Source: an uncultured Lentisphaeraceae bacterium
GTDB taxonomy: Bacteria > Verrucomicrobiota > Kiritimatiellia > RFP12 > DVOR01
Length of the DNA stretch: 53,206 bases
Assembly (NCBI GenBank): GCA_949288955.1
Contig: CASEMS010000036.1
Coordinates: 1-53,206, forward strand
Direction of reading: 5' to 3'
The translations under genes and the position numbers were made by a program. Shown here piece by piece: positions 42,218-49,866 of this stretch. The notes below the pieces were generated by a model, which was given only the letters and a program-made list of their open reading frames with translations, ran no database searches and was not told the origin of the DNA. Numbering within the stretch: position 1 is the first letter of the stretch; each line of letters opens with the position of its first letter.

Positions 42218-42376
42218 GGGGGAGATCACGAAGCGCACAAAGGGGGACACGGAGGCGCACGACGCACGACGGGGAGGGGGGGGACAATTACAAAGGACAC
42301 CGTGAGCCTGAAGGGCGAACCTTCCACGGCTACGGACACAAAGGGGGGCGCGGGCGTGGCCCGCGCAGGACGGCGA

Positions 42377-42501
42377 GGGGGAACCGCGGATTGCGCGGAT
42401 TGAGACGGATTTTGGGGTCGGCTACCGCCGACAGGACTGCCAGCGGATTGCGCGGATTGAGACGGATTTTGGGGTCGGCTACCGCCGACAGGACTGCCAG
42501 G
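42377..42501 (-). repeat. interspersed repeat R2, copies 4 and 5 in tandem (inverted)
   Basis: Two adjoining copies (42377-42442 and 42443-42501). The 58-nt core from GCGGATTGCGCGGATTGAG to GGACTGCCA is identical in both. R2b-type text follows to 42556. Confidence 0.87.
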
Positions 42502-42569
42502 GGAGGGAGACCACGAAGGGTACGAAGGGGGACACAGAGGGACACGAAGGAGGATGGGTGGACTCACTT

Positions 42570-42657
42570 GGGCAGCGCCGGGAGGCGAGGGCGGTAGGGA
42601 GCGGTCAGCGGGCGGAGCCCGCAGGCCTCCCGCGCACCCTTGCGTCTTTGCGATTGA
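42570..42657 (-). repeat. interspersed repeat R1, copy 5 (inverted, internally shortened)
   Basis: Matches R1 but lacks about 18 nt between GCCCGCAG and GCCTCCCGCG. The palindrome reads GCGGGCGGAGCCCGC. Confidence 0.82.
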
Positions 42658-42668
42658 CCCAAGGAGGA

Positions 42669-42800
42669 TCAGCCGCCGATCCACCTTGTCTCGGCGGCTA
42701 ATCCACTTTGTCTCGGCGGCCGCCCCACTTTGCCTCAGCGGCTGATTGGCTTTGACTCGGCGGCTGATCTACTTTGCCTCGGGGGCTGAGCCGTCTCGGG
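42669..42800. repeat. 22-bp-period palindrome array, locus 6 (six units)
   Basis: Units start at 42669, 42691, 42713, 42735, 42757 and 42779, exactly 22 nt apart. The openings are variants of TCNGCSGCNGA and the tails often read CCACTTTGTC. R2b-type text (42870-42975) follows, and no gene is seen in 42120-43067. Confidence 0.88.
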
Positions 42801-43032
42801 TGAGCCGCCAAGCCTCATCCGAGGGGCTGGTACCTCCGTCGTCCATCCCGCCCTGCGCGGGCCACGCCCGCGCGCCACCTTTGTGTTCTTTGTGCTCGCT
42901 GTGATTTTCTTCCCCGTCGTGTTTCGTGTTCCGCCGTGTCCCCCTTTGTACGCTTTGTGGTCTCCCTCCTGTCGTCCATCCAGTCCTGTGCGGGTTTCGC
43001 CTGCGTCGGCTGCGGCGGCAGTGGGGACACTA

Positions 43033-43041
43033 TGCTATACT
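43033..43041 (+). promoter_or_regulatory. extended -10 promoter of AAA-ATPase gene
   Basis: TGC TATACT (hexamer 43036-43041). Unlike the other promoters it leaves a leader of about 20 nt with a GAAAGGAG ribosome site (43051-43058) before the ATG at 43068. Confidence 0.65.
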
Positions 43042-43067
43042 ATAAGAGACGAAAGGAGACGGGAACC

Positions 43068-44654
43068 ATGCAGGAGCCGCAGAACGACATCGCCCTGAAT
43101 ACCTTTGACTTCCGCGAGATGCGGAGGAACGGGGCTATCTACGTGGACAAGACGGAGTGGCTCTATCGGTTGGTGCGCAACCCGAACAGCAAGTTCTTCT
43201 TCCTCTCTCGCCCGCGGCGCTTCGGCAAGTCGCTGATGATCTCCACCCTCAAATCTATCTTTCAGGGTGACCGCGCCCTCTTCGAGGGGCTTGCCATCAG
43301 CAAGACCGACTATCCCTTCAAGTCCTATCCTGTCCTGCATTTCAGTTTCGCCGGATTGGATGTCTCGACGATCGAGGTGTTTGAGGAGAGTTTCGCCAAA
43401 CGGGTGGCGAACGCGCTGGCGGAGGTTGGTTATGCCTATGACCCCACGTCGGGCGTTGGATCGAACTTCTATGCCGCCATTCGGAGCTTGGCGAAGGCGG
43501 CGGATGGGCAGGTGGTGGTGCTTATCGACGAGTACGACGCGCCCGTCAGCCACGCGCTCGATGACCCCGATAAGGCGGAGGCCATCCGCGACCGCATGGC
43601 CACTTTCTATTGTCAGCTCAAGGAGAATGTGGGCGTCATCCGTTTCCTCATGATGACCGGCGTCACCAAGTTCACGCACCTCTCCGTCTTCTCCGCCCTC
43701 AACAACCTCGTCGATCTGACGCTTGACCCTTCCGTCGCCCTGCTCCTGGGCTACACCGACGAGGAGCTGGAGCAATATTTCGGTGCTCACCTCCGCGCCC
43801 ACGCCGAGACCATGGGCCTGAAGTACGAGGATTACCGCGCCGCGCTTCGCCGTTGGTACAACGGGTATCGCTTCTCGCCGGACTGTGAGAAGACGGTTTA
43901 CAACCCCGTTGCCATCGCGCGGGCGCTGATTGCGAAGAAACGGTATTTCGAGTCCACATGGTCGGAGACCGGCCACGCCTCCGCGCTCATGCGGTATCTT
44001 GAGCGGGAGTCCCTGGTCAGGCAGGATTACGAGCGGCTCCCGCCCGTCCCCAAGCGCATCTTCGACAGCTACGACCTCCGCAACCTCCGCCCCGAGACCA
44101 TCCTCTACCAGGCCGGCTACCTCACCATCAAGGACTTCGCCCCCCTCATTGGCTACACCCTCGGCGTGCCCGACGAGGACGTCCGCCAAGACCTCAACGC
44201 CCTTCTCCTCCTTCGCGCGACGGACGCGGACCCGCAGGCGGAGGACGCGCGCGACACGCTCTGTCCCGCCCTCCTCTCCGGCGACTTCCCCGCCTTCGTC
44301 GAGCGCCTCCGCGCCTTCTACGCGCACCTGCCCTACGGCCCCAAGGAGGGCGCCGTCCACGAGGCCGCCTACCAACGTGTCCTCTACGCCCTGCTCTCCG
44401 CCGGCGGCCTCCGCGTCATCGCCGAGGATCGTCAGGCGCAGGGGCGCGCCGACCTCGTGGCCGAAGGGCTCGGGCAGGTCTACGTCTTCGAGCTCAAGGT
44501 CGGCGGCTCCGCCGACGAGGCCCTTGCGCAGATCCGCGCCAAAGGCTACGCCGAGCCCTACCGCGCCAAAGGTCAGGCCTGCCACCTCATCGGCCTGGCC
44601 TTCGACCCCGCCACCCACGCCCTCGCCGACGCCAAGACCGAGCCCCTCCTTTGA
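43068..44654 (+). CDS. AAA-ATPase-like protein with C-terminal PD-(D/E)XK nuclease fold
   Basis: A 528-residue protein of the AAA-ATPase-like/PDDEXK_9 (DUF1703) architecture, very common in gut anaerobes and of unknown role. The N-terminal segment YVDKTEWLYRLV leads into Walker A SRPRRFGKS (residues 46-54) and Walker B VVVLIDEYDAP near 150-160. A TGVTKFTHLSVFSALNNLVDLT segment near 200 is a family signature. The C-terminus has the nuclease-fold core GRADLV...YVFELKV near 465-482, which keeps the D and E-x-K residues. GAAAGGAG nine nt upstream fixes the ATG. The first 350 codons are less biased than the last 170, which are C-ending. It may be mobile or defence-linked, but no partner gene is present. 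Confidence 0.9.
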   Translation: MQEPQNDIALNTFDFREMRRNGAIYVDKTEWLYRLVRNPNSKFFFLSRPRRFGKSLMISTLKSIFQGDRALFEGLAISKTDYPFKSYPVLHFSFAGLDVSTIEVFEESFAKRVANALAEVGYAYDPTSGVGSNFYAAIRSLAKAADGQVVVLIDEYDAPVSHALDDPDKAEAIRDRMATFYCQLKENVGVIRFLMMTGVTKFTHLSVFSALNNLVDLTLDPSVALLLGYTDEELEQYFGAHLRAHAETMGLKYEDYRAALRRWYNGYRFSPDCEKTVYNPVAIARALIAKKRYFESTWSETGHASALMRYLERESLVRQDYERLPPVPKRIFDSYDLRNLRPETILYQAGYLTIKDFAPLIGYTLGVPDEDVRQDLNALLLLRATDADPQAEDARDTLCPALLSGDFPAFVERLRAFYAHLPYGPKEGAVHEAAYQRVLYALLSAGGLRVIAEDRQAQGRADLVAEGLGQVYVFELKVGGSADEALAQIRAKGYAEPYRAKGQACHLIGLAFDPATHALADAKTEPLL

Positions 44655-44710
44655 CCCTCCGCGCGGCAGGCAGGGGGTGTCTTACGTGCCAGGCAGTATC
44701 GCGGGAGGTA

Positions 44711-44725
44711 TGGTACAATCCCATT
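44711..44725 (+). promoter_or_regulatory. extended -10 promoter of glycosyltransferase operon, leaderless spacing
   Basis: TGG TACAAT (hexamer 44714-44719), then six nt to the ATG at 44726. No clear -35 or ribosome site. Confidence 0.65.
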
Positions 44726-45454
44726 ATGAAGGCTTACCTCATCAATCTTGCGCGCTCCACCGACCGCTTGGCCTCCGCCGATGCCCAGCTCCGCGCGGCG
44801 GGGATTGCCTATGAGCGCGTCGAGGCGGTGGATGGCCGTGCGCTGGGGTGGGGGAGTCTGCGGGGGGCGGTGTCGCGTTTCCGCTTTTTCCTGGCGAGTT
44901 GCCACTTCCCGTCGTTGGGGGAGGTGGGGTGCACGCTGTCGCACAATCGCGTGTTGCGCGCCATCGCGGAGAGTGCGGAGGGGGTGGGGGTGGTCTTCGA
45001 GGACGATCTGACGGTGGACGGCGCGGCGTTGCGGGAGGCGTTGGCGTTGGTGGAGGGCCGGGCCCGGCCGGAGGTGCCGGCGGTCTACGTGCTGAGCAAT
45101 CATGATGGCATGCCGCCCCCGCCCGGGGGGCGGGGGATGGTGCGTATGCGCGATGGGTTCTACGCGGAGGCTTACGTGGCGACGGCCGCGGCGGCGCGGC
45201 GGTTGCTTTTCCTGAACGAGCCGATCCGGGCGCCAATCGATACGTGGCGTGCGTGGGCCCAGCGCGGGGTGGAGGTGTGGAAGGTCTTCCCGACGGCGTG
45301 CGGGCAAAGCGGCGTGGTGTCGGACATCTGGGGGAAGCGGACCGCGGCGCGGAAGCGGCGGGCGCGGTGGGGGTGGTATGTGGCGTTGTGGCGGGCGCGG
45401 GTGCGGCTGGGGTGGGCGTTGGATGGGCTGATCTACCGGATGACGGGGCGATGA
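44726..45454 (+). CDS. glycosyltransferase family 25 protein
   Basis: A 242-residue glycosyltransferase of family 25, the group that adds galactose or similar sugars to lipooligosaccharide. Family marks are MKAYLINLARSTDR at the N-terminus, YERVEAVDGR near 30, GEVGCTLSHNRVLR near 69-82, and the metal-binding VVFEDDL near 94-100. A YAEAYVATAAAARRLL segment near 150-165 matches the region that binds the nucleotide sugar. Length fits the family. Its stop overlaps the next start (ATGA), so it is co-translated with the GT4 gene. The C-terminal 35 residues are very basic and aromatic, consistent with membrane attachment. Acceptor and donor cannot be told. Confidence 0.88.
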   Translation: MKAYLINLARSTDRLASADAQLRAAGIAYERVEAVDGRALGWGSLRGAVSRFRFFLASCHFPSLGEVGCTLSHNRVLRAIAESAEGVGVVFEDDLTVDGAALREALALVEGRARPEVPAVYVLSNHDGMPPPPGGRGMVRMRDGFYAEAYVATAAAARRLLFLNEPIRAPIDTWRAWAQRGVEVWKVFPTACGQSGVVSDIWGKRTAARKRRARWGWYVALWRARVRLGWALDGLIYRMTGR

Positions 45455-46662
45455 GGCCGGTGTATCTTTTCGTGACGCCGTTCTATCCCGGGCCGGGGAC
45501 GTGGCGTGGGGCGTATTCGCATGACTTGGTGCGGGCGTTGGCGGCGGAGGGGCGTTACGAGGTGCGGGTCTTCGTGCCGGGGCGGGGGCCGGATTATGAT
45601 TACGACGGTGTGCGCGTGCATCGCTTTCGTGAGTGGCGGTTGCCCTCGATGGTGCTTCCGTTGCTTTTCGCGCGGCGCAACGGCGCGGCGTTTCTGCGGG
45701 CGGTGGCGCGGGCGGGGATTGACGTCAAGCGGGTGGCGGTCTGCCATGCGAACACGGCGTGCTATGGGCCCTACGCGTTGGCGGCGAAGGCGGCGAACCC
45801 GCGGGTGGTGGCGTTGCTGCACCACCACTTCCTGGATGGCTATGGGCTGGCGTTGGGGCGGGTGCTGCGGCGGTGTTGGGCGCATCGCCTGCTTCATTAC
45901 TTCCTTTTCCGGCGGATGCACGCGCGGATGGATGGGCATATCTTCGTGAGTGAGGCGGCGCGGCGGGCGTTTCTGGCGGTGCCGGACACGTCGTGGACGG
46001 CGTGGGCGGACTATCGGAGGCAGATGCGTGGGCTGGGGTGGTGCCCGTCGCCGCGGATCCGTGCCTCCGTCGTGCTCCACAACGGCGTGGACGTGGCGCG
46101 CTTCAACGCCGCAGGGCGCACGCCGCATGAGGGCTTTGTGATGGGGTGCGTGGCGAATCTCACGGGGGCGAAGGACCCGCTCACGCTGTTGCGGGCGGTG
46201 GCGCGGATTCGGGATGAGTTGGGCGACTGGTGGCTGCGGGTGGTCGGGTCGGGGCCGCTGGAGGCGCGTTGCAGGGCGTTCGTGCGTGCGGAGGGGTTGG
46301 AGGGGAACGTCGCGTTCGAGGCGGAACGGGACCATGCGGCGTTGCCGGCGTTCTTCCGGGAGTTGGATCTCTTCGTGCTGCCTTCGGTCTTCGATGCGTT
46401 CCCATGCGTGCTCTCGGAGTCGTGGGCCTGCGGCACGCCCTTCATCGTCTGCGCGGGGGGTGGCGCCGCCGAGCTCATCCGCCCTGAGGAGCGTTCCCTT
46501 TGGCTGGCCCGCCCGCGTGACCCCGCCGACCTTGCCGCGAAGATCCTCCGCTTTTACCGTGAGCGTCGGCCCCAACGGCTCGCCGGGCCTGTCGCGTTCG
46601 GCGACCTTCTCCCGCCGTTTCTGGAATGGCTTGAGGCCCGCCGTGCCGCTCTGCTACAATAG
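45451..46662 (+). CDS. glycosyltransferase family 4 protein (GT-B fold)
   Basis: A 403-residue GT-B glycosyltransferase. The N-terminal Rossmann domain starts VYLFVTPFYPGPGTWRGAY with a donor-acceptor loop rich in Gly, and HANTACYGPYALAAKA near 107-122. The C-terminal donor domain starts after VVLHNGVDVARF near 208-219 and carries GCVANLTGAKDPLTLLRAV near 233-251. The family signature FVLPSVFDAFPCVLSESWACGTPFI lies near 307-331 with the usual E-x7-E form replaced by ESWACGTP. It probably builds LPS core or capsule sugar chains. The start overlaps the upstream stop. The last 60 codons switch from G-ending to C-ending. Confidence 0.9.
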   Translation: MRPVYLFVTPFYPGPGTWRGAYSHDLVRALAAEGRYEVRVFVPGRGPDYDYDGVRVHRFREWRLPSMVLPLLFARRNGAAFLRAVARAGIDVKRVAVCHANTACYGPYALAAKAANPRVVALLHHHFLDGYGLALGRVLRRCWAHRLLHYFLFRRMHARMDGHIFVSEAARRAFLAVPDTSWTAWADYRRQMRGLGWCPSPRIRASVVLHNGVDVARFNAAGRTPHEGFVMGCVANLTGAKDPLTLLRAVARIRDELGDWWLRVVGSGPLEARCRAFVRAEGLEGNVAFEAERDHAALPAFFRELDLFVLPSVFDAFPCVLSESWACGTPFIVCAGGGAAELIRPEERSLWLARPRDPADLAAKILRFYRERRPQRLAGPVAFGDLLPPFLEWLEARRAALLQ

Positions 46663-46667
46663 CCCCC
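46631..46667 (+). promoter_or_regulatory. promoter of first family-2 glycosyltransferase, inside the end of the GT4 gene
   Basis: -35 TTGAGG at 46631-46636, 18-nt spacer ending TGC, -10 TACAAT at 46655-46660, then seven nt to the ATG at 46668. The -10 overlaps the GT4 stop codon. Confidence 0.75.
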
Positions 46668-47540
46668 ATGCGATCGCCAACCCTTTCCGTCGTCATCCTC
46701 ACCTACAACGAGCGGCTCCACATCCGCCGGTGCATTGAGCGTATCCGCCCCATCGCCACGGAAATCTTCGTGGTGGACTGCCACTCCACCGATGGCACGC
46801 AGGAGATCGCCCGCGGACTTGGCGCCACGGTCGTCGAGCATGACTGGCCGGGGCTCTACGCCGTGCAGCTCAATTGGGCGTTGGACAACCTGCCGTTGAA
46901 GGGAGAATGGACGCTTCGGCTTGACGCGGATGAGTATCTGGAGGAGGCGGCGGTGCGGGACTTGCCGGCGTTCTTGGCGCGGCAGCCGCAGGAGGTGGAG
47001 GGGGTGACGTTGCGGTTGGGGCGGGTCTTCCTGGGGCGCGCCATGCGCCACGGTCTGGGGACGATCCGATTGCTACGGGTCTTCCGGACGGGGCGTGGGC
47101 GGTGCGAGGGGAAACTGATGGATGAGCACATCCAGCTGCGGGGCAGGGTGGCGGACTTCGATGGGGTTTTTGTGGACCACAACCTGAACGATCTTTCGTG
47201 GTGGACGCGCAAGCACGATGGCTATGCCTTGCGCGAGGCGGTGGACCTGCTTTTGGCCAATGACGCCACGGCCAAGAAGCAGGCGTATCGCCGCCTGCCG
47301 ATGTTCTGGCGCGCGGCGGCTTACTTTGCCTATCGCTACGTTCTGCGCCTTGGGTTCCTGGATGGGCGCGAGGGCTTCCTCTGGCATTTCCTGCAAGGGT
47401 GGTGGTATCGCACGTTGGTGGACGCCAAGGTGATGGAACTCACTAAGTGCTTGAAACTCACGGGGGGGGGGAAGCCTTCCCAGATTGCGCTTAGGGATTT
47501 GCTGAAGGAGAAGGGAATCACTCTCCCGGACGAGGCCTAA
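46668..47540 (+). CDS. glycosyltransferase family 2 (WaaE-like), copy 1
   Basis: A 290-residue inverting glycosyltransferase of family 2, most like WaaE/KdtX-type LPS core enzymes. The nucleotide-binding start is LSVVILTYNERLHIRRCIE, followed by VVDCHSTDGTQEIA and the metal-binding LDADEYL near residues 84-90. Later parts (HNLNDLSWWTRKHDGYALREA near 168-188, and FWRAAAYFAYRYVLRLGFLDG) fit the acceptor region of this group. The first about 70 codons after the start are nearly identical in DNA to the next gene, while the rest is much less alike. It is a tandem duplicate, and may share a donor sugar with copy 2 but use a different acceptor. Confidence 0.88.
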   Translation: MRSPTLSVVILTYNERLHIRRCIERIRPIATEIFVVDCHSTDGTQEIARGLGATVVEHDWPGLYAVQLNWALDNLPLKGEWTLRLDADEYLEEAAVRDLPAFLARQPQEVEGVTLRLGRVFLGRAMRHGLGTIRLLRVFRTGRGRCEGKLMDEHIQLRGRVADFDGVFVDHNLNDLSWWTRKHDGYALREAVDLLLANDATAKKQAYRRLPMFWRAAAYFAYRYVLRLGFLDGREGFLWHFLQGWWYRTLVDAKVMELTKCLKLTGGGKPSQIALRDLLKEKGITLPDEA

Positions 47541-47551
47541 GCATAAAAAGG

Positions 47552-47577
47552 GGCCCTCCGGGTGAACCCGGAGGGCC
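47552..47577. promoter_or_regulatory. hairpin covering the ribosome site of GT2 copy 2
   Basis: A perfect 11-bp GC stem (47552-47562 with 47567-47577) with loop TGAA. The GGAGG needed for the ATG at 47580 lies inside the right arm. An A-run precedes it, so on the minus strand it reads as a terminator with five T. Confidence 0.75.
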
Positions 47578-47579
47578 TC

Positions 47580-48407
47580 ATGAAAAACACACTGTCCGTC
47601 GTCATTCTCACCTACAACGAGCGGCTCCACATCCGCCGGTGCATTGAGCGCGTCCGCCCCATCGCTACGGAGATCTTCGTGGTGGACTGCCACTCCACCG
47701 ACGGCACGCAGGAGATCGCCCGCGGACTTGGCGCCACGGTCGTCGAGCATGACTGGCCGGGGCTCTACGCCGTGCAACTCAATTGGGCGTTGGACAGCCT
47801 GCCACTGACGGGCGACTGGGTCTTGCGCTTGGACGCGGACGAGTACCTGACGCCGGAACTGGTGGCGGAGATTGACTCGCGCCTGGACGGACTCCCGCCC
47901 GAGGTTACAGGGGTGAGCTTCAAGCGGCGGCACATCTTTCTGGGGAAGTGGGTGCGCCACGGCATTTATCCGGTTTGGTTGCTTCGTTTGGTGCGGCGTG
48001 GGAAGGCGCGGTGTGAGCAACGCAAGATGGATGAGCACCTGCGGCTGACCGAGGGACGGGAGGTTGCCTTCGCGCACGACTTCGTGGATCACAACCTCAA
48101 CGATCTGGTCTGGTGGAGCCAGAAGCACTTGGGTTACGCCAAGCGGGAGGCCGACGACCTTGCCGAGGCGGCGTTCGCGGTCGGCTCGCTCACCGGGCAG
48201 GCCGCCGCCAAGCGGCGGATGAAGGCGCGTTACGCGCGCCTGCCGCGCTTTTGGCGGGCGGCGGCGTACTTCTGCTATCGCTATTTCCTGCGCTTGGGCT
48301 TCTTGGATGGCGCGCCGGGCTTCTTGTGGGCGTTTCTCCAAGCGTTCTGGTATCGCACCTTCGTGGACGCACTCCTCTACGAGCGCGAGCATCCCAGCCG
48401 TCCCTGA
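47580..48407 (+). CDS. glycosyltransferase family 2 (WaaE-like), copy 2
   Basis: A 275-residue paralogue of the gene before it, with the same family-2 motifs: LSVVILTYNERLHIRRCIE, VVDCHSTDGTQEIA, LDADEYLTPEL and HNLNDLVWWSQKHLGYAKREA. From about codon 5 to codon 74 the DNA differs from copy 1 at only about seven sites. Beyond that the proteins are only about half alike. ATG 47580 with GGAGG five nt upstream is preferred; an in-frame GTG at 47562 lies within the hairpin loop. It ends 11 bp from the convergent mscM-type gene. Likely a second core or surface-glycan transferase acting on another acceptor. Confidence 0.87.
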   Translation: MKNTLSVVILTYNERLHIRRCIERVRPIATEIFVVDCHSTDGTQEIARGLGATVVEHDWPGLYAVQLNWALDSLPLTGDWVLRLDADEYLTPELVAEIDSRLDGLPPEVTGVSFKRRHIFLGKWVRHGIYPVWLLRLVRRGKARCEQRKMDEHLRLTEGREVAFAHDFVDHNLNDLVWWSQKHLGYAKREADDLAEAAFAVGSLTGQAAAKRRMKARYARLPRFWRAAAYFCYRYFLRLGFLDGAPGFLWAFLQAFWYRTFVDALLYEREHPSRP

Positions 48408-48417
48408 CCGGCATGAG

Positions 48418-49692
48418 TCAGGCTTTGGGGGGTGGGAGGGCAGATGCGGTGCGGCGGAGGGATGAGGCGGAGGAGACTTGGAAGCTGGAGAGGCCGAACT
48501 CGGGCATGACGGCGAGGAGGTGGTCGAAGAGGTCGCTCTGGATGGCCTCGTAGTCGGCCCAGGCGGTGTTGGCGGAGAAGCAGTAGATTTCCAAGGGGAG
48601 GCCGCGGTCGGTGGGATCCATCTGGCGGACGATGATGGTCATGTCCTGGCGGATGTTGGGGTTGGCGCGGAGGTAGGCATCGCAGTAGGCGCGGAAGGTG
48701 CCGATGTTGGTGAGCTTGCGGGCGTTGACGATGGAGGCGGTGGCGGAGGGGTGCTCGGCGTTGTAGGCGCGGGCCTCGCGAATCTTTTTGGCGAGGTAGT
48801 CGCGGATGAGGTCGATTTCGGACCAACGCTCAAGGTCGGGGAGGTCGGCGAAGCGGACGGAGTCGAGGTCTATGAGGATGGCGCGCTTGATACGTCGCCC
48901 GCCGCTGTCGCTCATGCCGCGCCAGTTCTTGAAGGGTTTGGCGATCAGGTCGTAGGCGGGGATGGTGGTGATGGTGTTGTCCCAGTTCTGGACGCGGACG
49001 GTGGTGAGGGCGATGTCGATGACCTCGCCGTCGGCGTTGGCGCCGGGGACCTCAATCCAGTCGCCGATGCGGATGAGGGCGTTGCTGGAGAGGGTGATAC
49101 CGGCGGTGAGGCCGAGGATGGAGTCCTTGAAGACGAGCATGAGCACGGCCGAGAGCGCGGTCATGCCCGAAAGGATATAGGTGGGGTCGCGCCCGGAGAG
49201 GGTGGCGACGATGGCGACGGCGGCGAAGAGGTAGCCCATCAGCGCGAGCACCTGGAAGATGCCCTTCTGCGGCGAGGCGCTGACCCTGCGCCGCCAGTTG
49301 CTGATGGCGTAGACCACGGCAAGGGAGGCGGAGAAGACGTGGGCGCAGATGAAGCAGAAGTAGGCCTTGTTGAGGATGAGCAGCCCCGCGCGCAGGGGGC
49401 GTCCCTCGGGGAAGAGCGTGCCGGTCAGCACCCCCATCACGATGAGCGGCACGATCTGGAGCGCGCGCGGGATGAGCTTGGAGGAGAGGATGATCGCCCA
49501 CATCCCCTCGAAGCGCCGCGTGTTCAGCAGGGTTCTGCGCACCCACAGATAGCCCCATTTCGTCGCGGCCGCCGCGAGCCACGTGCCGCCGACCACCAAG
49601 GCCAGGCGGATCAGCACGCGCAGGAAGGGGTTGGGCACCTCGTTGAGGAGGTGCTGGACATAGAGCAGGAAGTCGATCGTCGCTTGCCACAT
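48418..49692 (-). CDS. MscM/YbdG-type mechanosensitive channel
   Basis: A 424-residue MscS-superfamily channel of the YbdG (MscM) type, which opens on membrane tension to protect against osmotic shock. Five hydrophobic segments precede the pore helix near residues 175-205 (GMTALSAVLMLVFKDSILGL). The cytoplasmic beta domain follows with LIRIGDWIEVPGANADGEVIDIALTTVRVQNWDNTITTIP near 210-250, the family signature. The C-terminus holds the YbdG-type segment with REARAYNAEHP and MDPTDRGLPLEIYCFS. It lacks the Gly/Ala-packed MscS TM3 pattern, as in other MscM proteins. The start at 49692 fits a TATACT box nine nt upstream. It faces the GT2 gene tail to tail. Confidence 0.9.
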   Translation of the reverse strand: MWQATIDFLLYVQHLLNEVPNPFLRVLIRLALVVGGTWLAAAATKWGYLWVRRTLLNTRRFEGMWAIILSSKLIPRALQIVPLIVMGVLTGTLFPEGRPLRAGLLILNKAYFCFICAHVFSASLAVVYAISNWRRRVSASPQKGIFQVLALMGYLFAAVAIVATLSGRDPTYILSGMTALSAVLMLVFKDSILGLTAGITLSSNALIRIGDWIEVPGANADGEVIDIALTTVRVQNWDNTITTIPAYDLIAKPFKNWRGMSDSGGRRIKRAILIDLDSVRFADLPDLERWSEIDLIRDYLAKKIREARAYNAEHPSATASIVNARKLTNIGTFRAYCDAYLRANPNIRQDMTIIVRQMDPTDRGLPLEIYCFSANTAWADYEAIQSDLFDHLLAVMPEFGLSSFQVSSASSLRRTASALPPPKA

Positions 49693-49701
49693 AATGCCTT
49701 T

Positions 49702-49731
49702 AGTATAACGGAATCGGCCGCCCACCCGCAA
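49702..49731 (-). promoter_or_regulatory. promoter of mechanosensitive channel gene
   Basis: On the minus strand: -35 TTGCGG (49731-49726), 18-nt spacer, -10 TATACT (49707-49702), then nine nt to the ATG. Confidence 0.75.
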
Positions 49732-49733
49732 CG

Positions 49734-49765
49734 AAAAACCCGCCCGGACAATGTCCGTGGCGGGT
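49734..49765 (-). terminator. minus-strand Rho-independent terminator
   Basis: A seven-bp ACCCGCC/GGCGGGT outer stem and a CGGAC/GTCCG inner stem with one bulge, followed on the minus strand by five T. It ends either the trxB message or the short RNA below. Confidence 0.82.
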
Positions 49766-49799
49766 GGGGTTGTGTCTGTGTAGGAGAATGTCTGAAACG
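49734..49799 (-). ncRNA. candidate short RNA (about 65 nt) between trxB and channel gene
   Basis: A strong minus-strand promoter (-35 TTGCCT at 49834-49829, 17-nt spacer ending TGC, -10 TACAAT at 49811-49806) points into a stretch with no ORF that ends at the terminator 49765-49734. The predicted RNA has about 32 unstructured nt with a TTCTCCTAC word, complementary to AGGAG, and then the terminator hairpin. It could instead be an attenuated leader for the channel gene. Confidence 0.4.
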
Positions 49800-49805
49800 G
49801 CTTTG

Positions 49806-49834
49806 ATTGTAGCAAACCGCTTGCACGGAGGCAA
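49806..49834 (-). promoter_or_regulatory. minus-strand extended -10 promoter
   Basis: TTGCCT, 17 nt, TGC TACAAT. It has the same form as the promoters at 9808 and 46631 and drives the candidate short RNA. Confidence 0.65.
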
Positions 49835-49844
49835 GCGGTTTTTT
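49815..49844 (+). terminator. hairpin with T-run on the plus strand
   Basis: A perfect 10-bp stem AACCGCTTGC/GCAAGCGGTT with six-nt loop and T-run to 49844. No plus-strand gene precedes it. Read on the minus strand it may act as a weak end for trxB. Confidence 0.7.
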
Positions 49845-49866
49845 CGCGTTCTCTACGCGCGCGCGT

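Noticed and set aside
42669..42800. CRISPR array
   Set aside because: The period is only 22 nt with an 11-nt palindrome, the spacers are themselves similar to each other, the palindrome varies, and no cas genes are near.
42936..43067. N-terminal extension of the AAA-ATPase
   Set aside because: It is repeat text plus the promoter. GAAAGGAG supports ATG 43068.
45244..45450. Longer start for the GT4 gene inside GT25
   Set aside because: The added text does not look like a glycosyltransferase; the ATGA overlap at 45451 begins with the expected VYLFVTPFYPG strand.
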